From Pseudomonadota bacterium (lineage in GTDB: Bacteria; Myxococcota_A; UBA796; GCA-2862545): DNA of 64,000 nt. Position 1 is the stretch's first letter. Each line of letters starts with the position of its first letter. Positions 51,631 through 60,700 of this stretch are shown here, piece by piece. The notes under the pieces are model-generated. The model searched no databases. It was not told the origin of the DNA and saw only the letters and a list, made by a program, of their open reading frames with translations. Location of the stretch: NCBI GenBank assembly GCA_005776945.1, contig SXOB01000030.1, positions 45,794-109,793 on the forward strand, given 5' to 3'. Both the position numbers and the translations under genes were made by a program.

Positions 51631-52664
51631 AGGGGCAGCACTACCGTGAACCGTGCGCCCCTGCCAACCTCGCTCTCGGCATAGATTTCGCCTTTGTGGC
51701 CAGCCACGATGCCCTTGCAGTTGTGTAGTCCGATGCCGCTGGAGCCTTTGTCCGACCAACCTCGCTCGAATATCCACGGAAGTTGCAGTGGGCTGATGCC
51801 GTTGCCGTTGTCGGCGACGACGATGCGTACATTGGCGTTGTCGACTTGGGCCCGAATCGCGATCCGACCCCCGTCGAGCGTCGCCTGCTGGGCGTTGCGG
51901 ATGAGGTTGGTGACGACCCGCACCAAGCGCTGATGCATCATCGGCACGGGGGGAAGGTGTTCCTCGACGTCGACCTGGAGCTCCCGGTCCGCCAGGAAGG
52001 CCCGGCTTAGGTCTACGGCCTCGCCAATGACCGCGTGGACGGAGCCCGGAATGAGCGTGTAGCGGGGCGTCTTGCCCATCGACACGGACTGTAGCTCTTC
52101 GAGGAGGCCGGTCATTGCGGCCGAAGCGGTGTCCAGCGTTTGGGCGATCTCCTCCGTGGAGGCGCCATTGCGCAGCTCCCAGCCCGCTCCTTGGACCGGG
52201 ACCATGTAGTTGGCGAGGTCATGTGCGACGTCGGCCGCCAGACTGGCGACCCCAGCGGCGCGCTCGGCGATCGCGACCTGGCGCTGCAAGTCGCGGTGTT
52301 CGACGGCCCTACGGACGTCGAGCCGCAGCGCGGCGGGGTCGCAAGGCTTGGGGACGAAGCGGTAGACACCCGATTGGTTGATCGCCTCGCGCAACACGTC
52401 GGCGTCGATGAAGGCGGTCACGAGGAAGCGGACACATTCGGGCTGAAGGTTCCGCAAGCGGGACAAGGTCTCGACGCCGGTAAGGCCGGGCATCTTCTGG
52501 TCGACGAGCGCGACGTCAAACACGCGCTTGCTGGCAACTTCCAACGCCTCGTCGCCGCTGCTCGCCGTGGTCACCTGGCATTGGTCCAGGATGGCTGGCA
52601 GCAACATGCGCTGCTGGCGCTCGTCGTCGACGACCAGGACCGAGGGGGGCAGTTCGCGGGACAC
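51627..52664 (-). CDS. Response regulator fused to histidine kinase core
   Basis: A 345-residue cytoplasmic protein. The receiver domain contains VLVVDDERQQRML, the phospho-acceptor VALVDQKMPG and the conserved Lys in RFVPKPCD. A kinase core follows with ADVAHDLANYM (phosphorylatable His), NLIRNAQQA, VADNGNGIS and GSSGIGLHNCKGI. There is no membrane segment, so it receives a signal from another kinase and relays it. GTG 52664 is chosen because it starts just before the receiver fold; GTG 52679 is possible, and longer forms read through the promoter repeat. First gene of the three-gene signalling operon. Confidence 0.82.
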   Translation of the reverse strand: MSRELPPSVLVVDDERQQRMLLPAILDQCQVTTASSGDEALEVASKRVFDVALVDQKMPGLTGVETLSRLRNLQPECVRFLVTAFIDADVLREAINQSGVYRFVPKPCDPAALRLDVRRAVEHRDLQRQVAIAERAAGVASLAADVAHDLANYMVPVQGAGWELRNGASTEEIAQTLDTASAAMTGLLEELQSVSMGKTPRYTLIPGSVHAVIGEAVDLSRAFLADRELQVDVEEHLPPVPMMHQRLVRVVTNLIRNAQQATLDGGRIAIRAQVDNANVRIVVADNGNGISPLQLPWIFERGWSDKGSSGIGLHNCKGIVAGHKGEIYAESEVGRGARFTVVLPL

Positions 52665-52676
52665 GTCCGCTACTAG

Positions 52677-52741
52677 CACGCTGGTAGGGGTTCGGTCGTG
52701 CTGAAGATTACCACGCTGGTAGGGGTTTGGTCGTGCTGAAG
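52677..52741. repeat. Tandem 30-base direct repeat in a divergent promoter
   Basis: Two copies (52677-52706 and 52712-52741) differ at one base, C or T, and have a 35-base period. Each holds GGTAGGGG plus a GTG CTG AAG start, so the ribosome-binding site and start codon of the downstream plus-strand gene have been duplicated. The left copy borders the start of the divergent response-regulator gene. Confidence 0.85.
52698..52739 (+). CDS. Possible 13-codon upstream ORF created by the duplication
   Basis: The first repeat copy gives GTG 52698 with its own AGGGG, reading MLKITTLVGVWSC and stopping at TGA 52737-52739. That stop is just past the GTG 52733 of the thioredoxin-like gene, in another frame. 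It could couple or dampen translation of that gene. There is no evidence beyond the layout that it is translated. Confidence 0.3.
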   Translation: MLKITTLVGVWSC

Positions 52742-53299
52742 TGGCTGCGCGGGGCGAGGATCCTGTGCGCGACGACATGGGTGGCCTGTGCAGAGCAGCG
52801 CCAACCCTACCTGGGGGGTTGGCCGCAGGATGCCTGCGCGGAGGACACCGTTGGCATGGGTCACGGCGTTGGACAGGTGGCGCGCGACTTTGCACTCGTC
52901 GACCCCTATGGGGAGGCCGTCCACCTCCACGACTTCTGCGACCATCAGGTGGCGCTTGTGGCCGCTGCGGCGTGGTGTGAGCCTTGCCTTGTGGAGGCGC
53001 CGGAGCTCGGTGAGGTCGCCGAGACCTACGAAGAGGAAGGCCTGTTGTTGGTCGTCCTCATGGGCGAGAATCGTGCGGGCGACGTCCCCGACGTCGATGA
53101 TCTTGGCAGCTGGGCCGTCAACTACGGCGGCCACGGCAACGTCATCGTGCTCTCAGACCCGGGCTTCGCCACGGTGGCCGACTTCGAGCCGTCGGGCTTT
53201 GAGCTGCCGACGATGGAGCTGATCAATCGAGAGTCTCGCGTATGGGCGGTCGGCCAACGGCCGCTGGACTTTGACTTCGGGCCCTTCGTCGCCGATTGA
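52733..53299 (+). CDS. Thioredoxin-fold (TlpA-like) exported protein
   Basis: A 188-residue protein from GTG 52733, with AGGGG seven bases upstream. The signal-like start ends in TTWVAC; it could be a lipoprotein, although Trp at -3 is unusual. GQVARDFALVDPYGEAVHLHDF is the AhpC-TSA/TlpA opening, and AAAWCEPCLVEAPELGE contains the redox-active WCEPC. It should reduce or exchange disulfides outside the cytoplasm, fitting the many Cys-rich lipoproteins nearby. The second half is acidic and more diverged. Confidence 0.82.
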   Translation: MLKWLRGARILCATTWVACAEQRQPYLGGWPQDACAEDTVGMGHGVGQVARDFALVDPYGEAVHLHDFCDHQVALVAAAAWCEPCLVEAPELGEVAETYEEEGLLLVVLMGENRAGDVPDVDDLGSWAVNYGGHGNVIVLSDPGFATVADFEPSGFELPTMELINRESRVWAVGQRPLDFDFGPFVAD

Positions 53300-53356
53300 C
53301 CCGCGAGTTGGCCGATGGCGCCACGGGGGCTACGAGGGCGCAGGTCGGGGGGAGCC

Positions 53357-54901
53357 ATGTGGTGGGTGGCGGGATGTGTGGGCGGCTGGACGCTCCGTCT
53401 CGTGCCTCGCACGCTGGATTCGCAGACCCCGTTTGACGGGGCGCCGGAGCTGACGCTGGTGATGCCCGGAGACGGCGAGACCTCGACGGAGGTTGTCTTG
53501 GGGCCCGCGGATGGCGAGTTGACGTTGCCGGACCTTGGGCCTCTGCCCCTGGACGGCACGATTGGGCTGCGTGTCGCGGAGCCGGCCGACGGCGCGGCCT
53601 ACCAGGAGGGCCTGCGCGCGTGGGGTCGGTCTCCGGTTCCTGGCGGCGTTCAAGGCGGACGTGATGAGGTCACTCTCGAGGTTCTCGTTCCCGAATCCCA
53701 CCGGGTGGGCCTTCTGGGTCAGTTCGAGCCTAAGGACGTGCGCCATTTCTCGGCGGCGGCGATGATTCCGGGCGGCGACATCTTCCTGTTCGGTGGCGCG
53801 CAGGACCCCCTGGCGGATGGCTCGCTGTCGACGATTCTCGCTCTCAGAGGGACGGATTTCGGCTCGGTGGCCCCCGAGGTTCTTGGTGCGAGCCTTCCAA
53901 CGGTGGCCGGAGGCAGTGGGAGGGGTCGCGTGGGGGCCGTCGCAGTCGTCGTCCTCGAGAACGACAAGCCGCTCATCCTCGTGACCGGTGGGCGTCCCAC
54001 CTACTTGGACACGGCGGGCAACCTTTCGCAGGCCTTCCTGTTCGATCCGGCGTCCGAGTCGGTCGTTTGGGAGGGCGAGATGGCGGTTGGGCGTTCTCAG
54101 CACGTCGCCGTCCCGTTCGCGAATGGCGAAGTTCTGCTTGTGGGCGGGTACCAGGGAGACGACGGTCTCGGCACCGGCTCTTACGAGTACTTTGACGTGC
54201 CGAATCGACGCTTCGTCGATGGGGACGACGCGCTCGCTTTCGGCAACAGGGGGGTCGGCGTCGCCGATCTTGGCGCTGAGGGGGTACTCATGTGTGGCGG
54301 CGCAAGCACCTGCGCCCAATCCGACGTCGATTCGGGCCTGTGCGACAGTGGCGACCTTGGCGCCATGGTGCCGTCGGCGGGATGTTCGGTGATCACGCCC
54401 AACCGGACGGTGGTCGAAACGGAGCCCTTGCCGGTGGCGACGCAGGCTCTTTCTCTCGCGCCTGTCGGCGATGGGCGGGTCTTGGCCGTGGGTGGTGTGG
54501 CCACGTCGGCGGCCGAGGGTGTCGCGGTCGAGGCCACCGCCCGTGCCTGGGTCCGATCCGAGAATGGTGAATGGCGCGGGATCGGCGAAGCGCTGCATGC
54601 GCGCGCGCACCACGCGCTGCTGCCGATCGGCAACGGCAACGTCCTCGTCGTAGGCGGCACGACCGAAGGTGGAAGCGTCCTGCCCGACCCCCGCGATGCC
54701 GTGACCTGTATTGAGGTGTTCCAGGGAGACGGCGAGGGTTTCTTCGAGCCGGTCAATGGCTGCTCGCCGGTTGGGGCCGGAGCGGATCCCGTGGTCGCGA
54801 GTTGGGCAGGGGACGGTGCTTTCGTGTTGACTGGCTACCGCGTGGTCGATGGCGAATACCGAGGGGCCGACGCCTACGGCCTCATTGGACTCGGGCCCTA
54901 G
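53357..54901 (+). CDS. Kelch-like beta-propeller lipoprotein
   Basis: A 514-residue protein from ATG 53357, with GGGGGGAG upstream, starting MWWVAGC (minimal lipobox). Residues about 130-510 contain six or so kelch-type blades, recognisable from FSAAAMIPGGDIFLFGGAQ, VAVPFANGEVLLVGGYQ, GVLMCGGAS, GRVLAVGGVA and ALLPIGNGNVLVVGGTT. The N-terminal 120 residues look like an Ig-like or stalk domain. It likely binds a surface partner or glycan. The TAG stop lies within the terminal repeat of the palindromic element that follows, so the insertion may have set the end of the protein. Confidence 0.8.
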   Translation: MWWVAGCVGGWTLRLVPRTLDSQTPFDGAPELTLVMPGDGETSTEVVLGPADGELTLPDLGPLPLDGTIGLRVAEPADGAAYQEGLRAWGRSPVPGGVQGGRDEVTLEVLVPESHRVGLLGQFEPKDVRHFSAAAMIPGGDIFLFGGAQDPLADGSLSTILALRGTDFGSVAPEVLGASLPTVAGGSGRGRVGAVAVVVLENDKPLILVTGGRPTYLDTAGNLSQAFLFDPASESVVWEGEMAVGRSQHVAVPFANGEVLLVGGYQGDDGLGTGSYEYFDVPNRRFVDGDDALAFGNRGVGVADLGAEGVLMCGGASTCAQSDVDSGLCDSGDLGAMVPSAGCSVITPNRTVVETEPLPVATQALSLAPVGDGRVLAVGGVATSAAEGVAVEATARAWVRSENGEWRGIGEALHARAHHALLPIGNGNVLVVGGTTEGGSVLPDPRDAVTCIEVFQGDGEGFFEPVNGCSPVGAGADPVVASWAGDGAFVLTGYRVVDGEYRGADAYGLIGLGP

Positions 54902-55126
54902 CAGGCTTCTGCAACGCGCCGTCCTGCTGCGCCCGCGGGGGCATCCCGCCCCGCGGCGTCACGGGGACCCCAGGCTCGGTCGCCGTACGCTCGGTACGGC
55001 TTTCCTCGCCTTGCACCCCGTTCCTTGCGGGATCGGGCGCCCTCGCGGGCTCGCAACGGACGGCGCCGGTCATCACGCTCGCCGGCTCGCCGGCGAGCGT
55101 TTCGCCCTTTTGCAGCAGCCTACTGG
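54898..55126. repeat. Palindrome-rich intergenic element with 17-base inverted ends (MITE-like)
   Basis: The left end CTAGCAGGCTTCTGCAA and the right end, inverted, CCAGTAGGCTGCTGCAA match at 14 of 17 bases. Inside are a perfect 10-base hairpin (CGCTCGCCGG / CCGGCGAGCG, 55076-55099), an 8-base inverted repeat (CCGCGGGG / CCCCGCGG, about 54939-54962) and CGTAC/GTACG. No ORF fits. It sits between convergent genes and may also act as a bidirectional terminator. Confidence 0.65.
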
Positions 55127-55135
55127 ATTCGCCCT

Positions 55136-55678
55136 TTAGGGCCAGTGGTTGACGAGGGCTCCGTCCTCGAATGCCTCCGGTAGCCGGGCGCCGCGCAGAT
55201 CGGCGCCGGCGAGATTGGTGAGGCCTACCCGGGCCCCTCGGAGGTCGGCGTCCACCAGAGTCGCGCCGTAGAGCAAGGTGCCGCGCAGATCTGCGCCCCG
55301 GAGGTCGGCTCGCGAAAGGTCGGACCACGACAGGTCGGCAGCCTGCAACTGGGCGTTCTGGAAATTCGTGTCCGATAGGGCGGCGTAGCGCAGGTCGGCG
55401 CGTCGCAAGTCAGCCCCAGTCAGCGTCCCGTGGGCCAGGTCGACGGCGCGCATCAGCGCGTCCTGGAGGTGGGCCTTGCGAAGGTCCGCCGCAATCATCG
55501 AAAGGCTCGAGAGATCGAGCCCGTCGAACCAGCCGCGCAGGGTCCCGCATTCGCCGGTGCCGGGGTTGAAGCCCGCGCGCCCGTCTTCGTCGACGCACCG
55601 GGCTTGGCCCGCGTCGAACTTGTAGTCGCCTGCCGAGGCCGTTGGCCCACCCAGCAGAAGCGCGATGGCTCCGAACAT
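55136..55678 (-). CDS. Secreted pentapeptide-repeat protein
   Basis: A 180-residue protein from ATG 55678 with GGGGG upstream. MFGAIALLLGGPTASA is a Sec signal. After a short Cys-containing head (DAGQARCVDEDG, GTGECGTLRGW), residues 75-165 are pentapeptide repeats (A(D/N)Lxx: ADLRRADLRYAALSDTNFQNAQLQAADL), predicted to form a square beta-helix. The role is unknown; secreted examples are usually structural or binding proteins. Longer in-frame upstream sequence is Arg-rich antisense to the deoA gene and is discarded. Confidence 0.85.
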   Translation of the reverse strand: MFGAIALLLGGPTASAGDYKFDAGQARCVDEDGRAGFNPGTGECGTLRGWFDGLDLSSLSMIAADLRKAHLQDALMRAVDLAHGTLTGADLRRADLRYAALSDTNFQNAQLQAADLSWSDLSRADLRGADLRGTLLYGATLVDADLRGARVGLTNLAGADLRGARLPEAFEDGALVNHWP

Positions 55679-55753
55679 GAGAACCCCCGCGTTTCCCCTC
55701 GGCACGTTGGGCCTTTGGATTGACGGCCTGCCTGCGGCGGGCCAAGGGCAGCG

Positions 55754-56995
55754 ATGGACCTTGCAGAAAGGCTGGCAAGTGTGCGAGACGGGACCCCTCC
55801 GGATGCAGGGTCTGTCCGCGCGATGGTGGCCGCGGCGGTAGACGGTTCGGCGACCCGACCTCAACTCGCGGCCTGGCTCGCGTGGGTCTTTCGGACTGGG
55901 ATGTCCGACGACGCGATGGTGGCGCTGACACAGGCGATGGCGGACTCGGGGCGCCGCATGGACTGGGGCGACGTGCCCACGATCGACAAGCACAGCACCG
56001 GCGGCGTCGGCGACAAGGTGAGCCTCGTCTTGGCGCCGTTGTGGGCTTCGCTTGGGCGCTCGGTCCCGATGATTTCGGGCCGAGGCTTGGGGCTGACGGG
56101 GGGCACGCTCGACAAGCTGGAAGCGATTCCCGGTTTTCGAACGGACCTGGATGCCGACCACCTCCGCAAACAGCTGCGCGAGGTTGGGTGCTTCATTTCG
56201 GGACAGACGTCGGAACTCGCGCCGGCCGATCGGGTGTTGTACGCGCTCCGCAATGAGACCTCGACGGTCCCGTCCATCCCGTTGATCGTCGGCTCGATTC
56301 TGTCAAAGAAGTTGGCGGCGGGCGTGGGTACGCTCGTCTTGGACGTGAAGGTCGGCAGCGGCGCGTTCATGCAGTCGGTCGACCGCGCGCGGGCGTTGGC
56401 CGAGGCGTTGGTTCGCGTGGGGTTGGGAGCGGGCATGGCGACCGAGGCCCATCTGACGGCGATGGACCGCCCGCTTGGCTTGGCCGCGGGCAACGCGGTC
56501 GAGGTGAACGAAGCCGTCGCCTGCCTTCGCGGCGGCGGACCGGCCGACCTCAGGGCGCTCGTGTTGGCGTTCGCTGGGCCAGGCTCGGAGGCCGCATTGG
56601 ACGATGGCCGCGCCTTTGCGTGTTTCGAGAGGATGGTGGTCGCTCAGGGCGGCGATGCCGCTTGGCTTGGCCGCCCTCGCGATCCCTCAGGCATCCGCCG
56701 GGTGGTGGTTCGAGCCAACCGGACGGGTCTCGTGGCCAAGATCGACGCGGGTTCCGTGGGTCGGGCTGTGTTTGGGCTCGGGGCGGGGCGGGCGTCCGCC
56801 GAGGAAGCCGTCGACCCCGAAGTGGGCGTCGTGCTTCAGACGGCGTTGGGGGCGAAGGTCCAGGTGGGCGACGAGATCGCTCACGTCCTGCATCGCGACG
56901 GGCGAGGCCTCGAGGCTGCGCTCGCGCATTTGGACGTTGGGATTCGGGTCGACGACATGGGACCGGTTGGAGCCCTTGACCTCATCGTGCGTTGA
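55754..56995 (+). CDS. deoA: Thymidine/pyrimidine-nucleoside phosphorylase
   Basis: A 413-residue cytoplasmic enzyme that splits thymidine or uridine with phosphate to the base and (deoxy)ribose 1-phosphate. The phosphate-binding signature KHSTGGVGDKVSL is intact, followed by SGRGLGLTGGTLDKLE, and VLDVKVGSGAF is the second family motif. Its length fits the short pyrimidine-nucleoside phosphorylases. It stands alone, divergent from the pentapeptide gene and convergent with the TM2 gene (three bases between stops). Confidence 0.93.
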   Translation: MDLAERLASVRDGTPPDAGSVRAMVAAAVDGSATRPQLAAWLAWVFRTGMSDDAMVALTQAMADSGRRMDWGDVPTIDKHSTGGVGDKVSLVLAPLWASLGRSVPMISGRGLGLTGGTLDKLEAIPGFRTDLDADHLRKQLREVGCFISGQTSELAPADRVLYALRNETSTVPSIPLIVGSILSKKLAAGVGTLVLDVKVGSGAFMQSVDRARALAEALVRVGLGAGMATEAHLTAMDRPLGLAAGNAVEVNEAVACLRGGGPADLRALVLAFAGPGSEAALDDGRAFACFERMVVAQGGDAAWLGRPRDPSGIRRVVVRANRTGLVAKIDAGSVGRAVFGLGAGRASAEEAVDPEVGVVLQTALGAKVQVGDEIAHVLHRDGRGLEAALAHLDVGIRVDDMGPVGALDLIVR

Positions 56996-56998
56996 GAA

Positions 56999-57199
56999 TC
57001 AACGTCGGTTGTCGTCTTCCACGAGGCCGGGGATCAGGAACAGGTCGAGGACTGTGCCGATCATGCAGAGGCCTCCGGTGAGCAGCCACAGCAGGCCCGT
57101 GCCCCACCGTCCAACGTAGAAGCGGTGCAAACCGGCGAATCCGAACAAGCTCGGCAGCCAGAGTAGGTAGGCCGTCGAAGTCGATCGTGTGCCAGCCAT
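56999..57199 (-). CDS. TM2-domain membrane protein
   Basis: A 66-residue protein with two membrane helices. LWLPSLFGFAGLHRFYVGRWGTGLLWLLTGG is split by the family's G-x-H-RFY-G turn, and a second helix ends in DLFLIPGLVEDDNRR, matching TM2 domains. GGAGG lies just upstream of ATG 57199. Function unknown. Confidence 0.85.
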   Translation of the reverse strand: MAGTRSTSTAYLLWLPSLFGFAGLHRFYVGRWGTGLLWLLTGGLCMIGTVLDLFLIPGLVEDDNRR

Positions 57200-57261
57200 G
57201 GGTCCTCCAGGGGCGCTACGTCCGCCGGCCGGGTGCTAATGCATCGCCCGCGGGGGGTCGT

Positions 57262-57765
57262 GTGGTCGAAGCGCTGCGTGATTGTTGGCCTTCGATCGAC
57301 CCGAGCGCGTACGTCCATCCCCGCGCAGTCGTCATCGGCGATGTCGTGATCGGTCCGCGGGCCTCGATTTGGCCCACGGCGGTGATCCGCGGCGACATGG
57401 GGCGGATCACGATCGGCGAGGACAGCAACATCCAGGACGGAGCCGTCCTACACAACACGCCCGGGCGCACGCCGACGGTGGTGGGCGCCCGCACGACTGT
57501 GGGCCATCGGGCGATCCTGCACGGGTGTGTGGTAGGCTCTGATGTGCTGATCGGCATGGGCGCCATCGTGCTCGACGACGTCGAGATCGGACCGCATTGC
57601 CTCATTGGTGCAGGCGCCCTCGTGCCGGTCGGCCGTCGCGTTCCGGCGGGCCGGCGGTGGCTGGGCATGCCGGCTCGCGACGTGGGGGCCGCCACGGCCG
57701 CCGACCTCGCCCAGATTGCGTCGAGTTGGCGGTCCTACCGGGCGCTCGCCGAAGGGCGGTCGTGA
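57262..57765 (+). CDS. Gamma-carbonic-anhydrase-like left-handed beta-helix protein
   Basis: A 167-residue protein from GTG 57262 with GGGGGG upstream. It has hexapeptide repeats (VVIGDVVIGPRASIWPTAVIRGDMGRI) and the carbonic-anhydrase-like patterns IQDGAVLHNTPG, VGHRAILHGCVVG and IGMGAIVLDD. The His residues of NTPG/GHRAILHGC are those that bind zinc in gamma-carbonic anhydrases and YrdA/PaaY proteins. Enzymatic activity is unproven in many relatives. Its stop overlaps the start of smc (GTGA). Confidence 0.88.
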   Translation: MVEALRDCWPSIDPSAYVHPRAVVIGDVVIGPRASIWPTAVIRGDMGRITIGEDSNIQDGAVLHNTPGRTPTVVGARTTVGHRAILHGCVVGSDVLIGMGAIVLDDVEIGPHCLIGAGALVPVGRRVPAGRRWLGMPARDVGAATAADLAQIASSWRSYRALAEGRS

Positions 57766-60700
57766 GGATCCGGCGACTCGAGTTGATCGGTTTCAAGTCC
57801 TTTCCCGAGCGCACCGTTCTGACGCTCGGGCCTGGGATGACAGGCGTCGTTGGCCCGAATGGATGTGGCAAGTCCAACCTCGCTGATGCGATGCGCTGGG
57901 TTCTCGGTGAAAGTTCGGCGCGGTCGATGCGCGGGTCGGAGATGGGCGACGTCATTTTCGCGGGTTCGACTACCCATCCGGCGATGTCTGCGGCTGAAGT
58001 GCGGTTGGCCTTTTCGGCGGATGGCGGCGAGCCGTTCCCCGGGGCCTACGCGGCTTTGAACGAAGTCGAGGTGGCTCGGCGACTTCATCGGAACGGCGGG
58101 AGCGAGTACGAGATCAACCAAGTTCGGGTCCGCCGTCGCGACGTCGTCGAATTCCTACTGGACGCCGGCATCGGGTCGGAATTCCATGCGTTCGTTGAAC
58201 AAGGGCGCGTCGATCGACTCGTGCATGCGACGCCTCAGGAACGGCGCGCGATCCTCGACGACGTGGCCGGCGTCGCCGCTTGGCGAATCCGTCGAACGGA
58301 AGCCATGGGCCGCCTGGCGGCGACGGGCGCACAACTCGATCGCGTCAGCGACGTCGTGGACGAGCTGGACCGTCAGGTGCGTGGCCTTGCCGAATCAGCG
58401 GTGGCCGCCACGCGTTGGCGACGCGCTCGAGCGCGGATCCGGCTCGCCGAGATCGCCGTGTCCATGGTTCGGTACGAAGAGCGGGCAGCGGATCGGCGTG
58501 CGCTTCGAGAGCGATTGCGCGAGTGGATCGCGAAATCGGATGCGGCGGAGCGGGAACTCGCCCGGCGTGGGAAGGAAAGGGCACAGCGAACGGAAGAACT
58601 GGCCGTCATCGAGGCGGCAGAGACGACCTGGCGGGACGAACTCGCCGAGATCGATGCTGCGCTCAGTGCGCTGACGGCCACGGAGGCTGGGCACCGAGAT
58701 CGGGCGGAGGCTGCGGCGGCTCGAGCGGTCGGCTGTGAGGAGGACGTCACCGAGGCGACGGCGAGGGTGGCTGCGCGCGAGCGCGAGCTGGAGGAGGCGA
58801 CGGCGGAGGGCGAGGGTGCTGCGGCGGACGGGGTGGCCGCGGAAAGGCGGTGGCGGCAGGCCGACGAGGCCCGCGTCGCAGCCGAAGGGCGCGTCTCAAC
58901 TGACGCGGCTCTGGAAGTTGGCGCGCGGGCCGCGCTCGCGGAAGCCGACCAACGCGTCACGGAGGCGAGGAGCGCGGAGCGCGAGGCCGATGTGGCGCGG
59001 GAGCGTTGGCCGGCCGAGTGGACCCAGGCGCTCTGGTCGCTCGAGCGCGCCGAAGCCGACCGGCAGGCGGCCGAGTCGCGCGTCGTCGTGGCGTCGTCGG
59101 CCGTGGCGGCGGCGACAGAGGTTCGGGCGAGCGCTGGGGCGGCGTCCAAGCGGCAGGCCGACGTCCGCGAGGAGCTTCGCGCGCGGTGGGCGGTTTCGGA
59201 GGCCCAACGTCGGCGGGCGGAGGCGGAGCACATTCAGGCGGTCCAGGCCGCTGCGGATCGGGCGCGCGCACATTTGGCTGCACGCGAGGCCGCGGTCAAC
59301 GCCTGGGATCGCGAACGGGAGCGACGGTTCGGGGAGGTCGAATCGTTGCGCCGTCGTGCTCTGGCTGACCTGGAGCGCGCGGCCGCTCACGAGCGGGATG
59401 GGATTGCCGCAGCTGCCGCTCGTCGGCGGGAGGCCAGGCTGCAGGAAGCGGCGGATGCGGCGGCCAGGCACCGCCAGAAGGTGGCCGGGGCGGCATCTGC
59501 CGAGGCTTCGGCTCGCACGGTATTCGACGCTGCAGACCGCCACTTGCGTGACTTGCGGGGCGCCGTCGATGCCCTGCGGACCGAGGTGGCGGCTTTGTCG
59601 GGGGCGCGCGGCGGCGACGTGGCACGGATCGCCGAACGGGAGCAACGAGGGTTCGTTTCGTTGCGAGAAGCCGCCCGCGCCGCGGGACGGCCGCTCGGGG
59701 CGGCTTGGGCCTGGGCCGATCTTCCGTGGATTCCGCGTTCGGAGCTGCCTTGGTGGCAGGCGATCGTGGGGCCCGACGAGTGGGTCGAGTGTGTCGTCGG
59801 CGACGGCCTCGAAGAGGTGCTCCTCCGTGCTGGCCCTGAAGGCGAACGCGATGCGACCGGCGTGACCCATCTTGGGCGGCCGCGGACCCTGGATCGATTG
59901 GACGCCCTGGCGGATGCCGAAGGGCGCTTGGCCGACGCCGAACGGGCCCTGGCGCTGGCCACCGGCGCTGCCGAGGACGCGCTCCGAGGGCTCGAACTGG
60001 CCAGAGCTGCGGTGGCCTTGGCGATGGCGGAACCGCCGCCGATCTTCGCTGAGCCGGACGGCGATGACGACGAGGCAGCATGGTCGCGTGTGGAGGTGGA
60101 ACTCGCGGGCGGTCGGCAACGGGTCGAGGCGGAGGCGCGCCGCGCACGGGACGACATTGCGCGCGAGGCCCGCTTGGATTTGACGACCGCGGAGGAGGAG
60201 GTGCGCCCCGACCGTTCCGAGGTGGACAGACACGCCGCCGCCAGCCGGGAGATTGCCGCGGCCGTGGACGTGGCGGACCTGGAGTGGCGGCAGGCGTTCG
60301 CTGTCGCTGTGCGTGCGGAGGAAGGCCTGGCCGCCGCCGTCGCCGAATTGCAGCGGACCGAGGCGGTCCTGAGCGCGACCCTGGTGGCGGTGGACGACGC
60401 CGCGCGCTCACGGGACGCCCTGGAGGATGGCGGGACGCGCGTCGCCCGCTGGCAGGAGGCGGCCGACGACTTGGCGGCGGCGCTCGCCGAGCAGCAGCGG
60501 CTGCAGGCGTCCGCAGATGCAGCGCAACGCGCGGCGGACGATGCCCGTGCCGCCAGCATTGCCGCTCAGGGTTCCGCCTTGGCGGCGTCCGCCGATCAAG
60601 AGCGCGCGGCGGCCCGAACGTCGGCGGCGCGGCGGTGGCTGGACCGGGCACAAGCGTCGTTGAGTGAAGCGAAGGCCGACCGCGACGCTGCGTTGTTGCG

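Noticed and set aside
52665..52895. Longer N-terminus of the response regulator-kinase
   Set aside because: It would read through the promoter repeat and antisense to the thioredoxin-like gene, with no domain.
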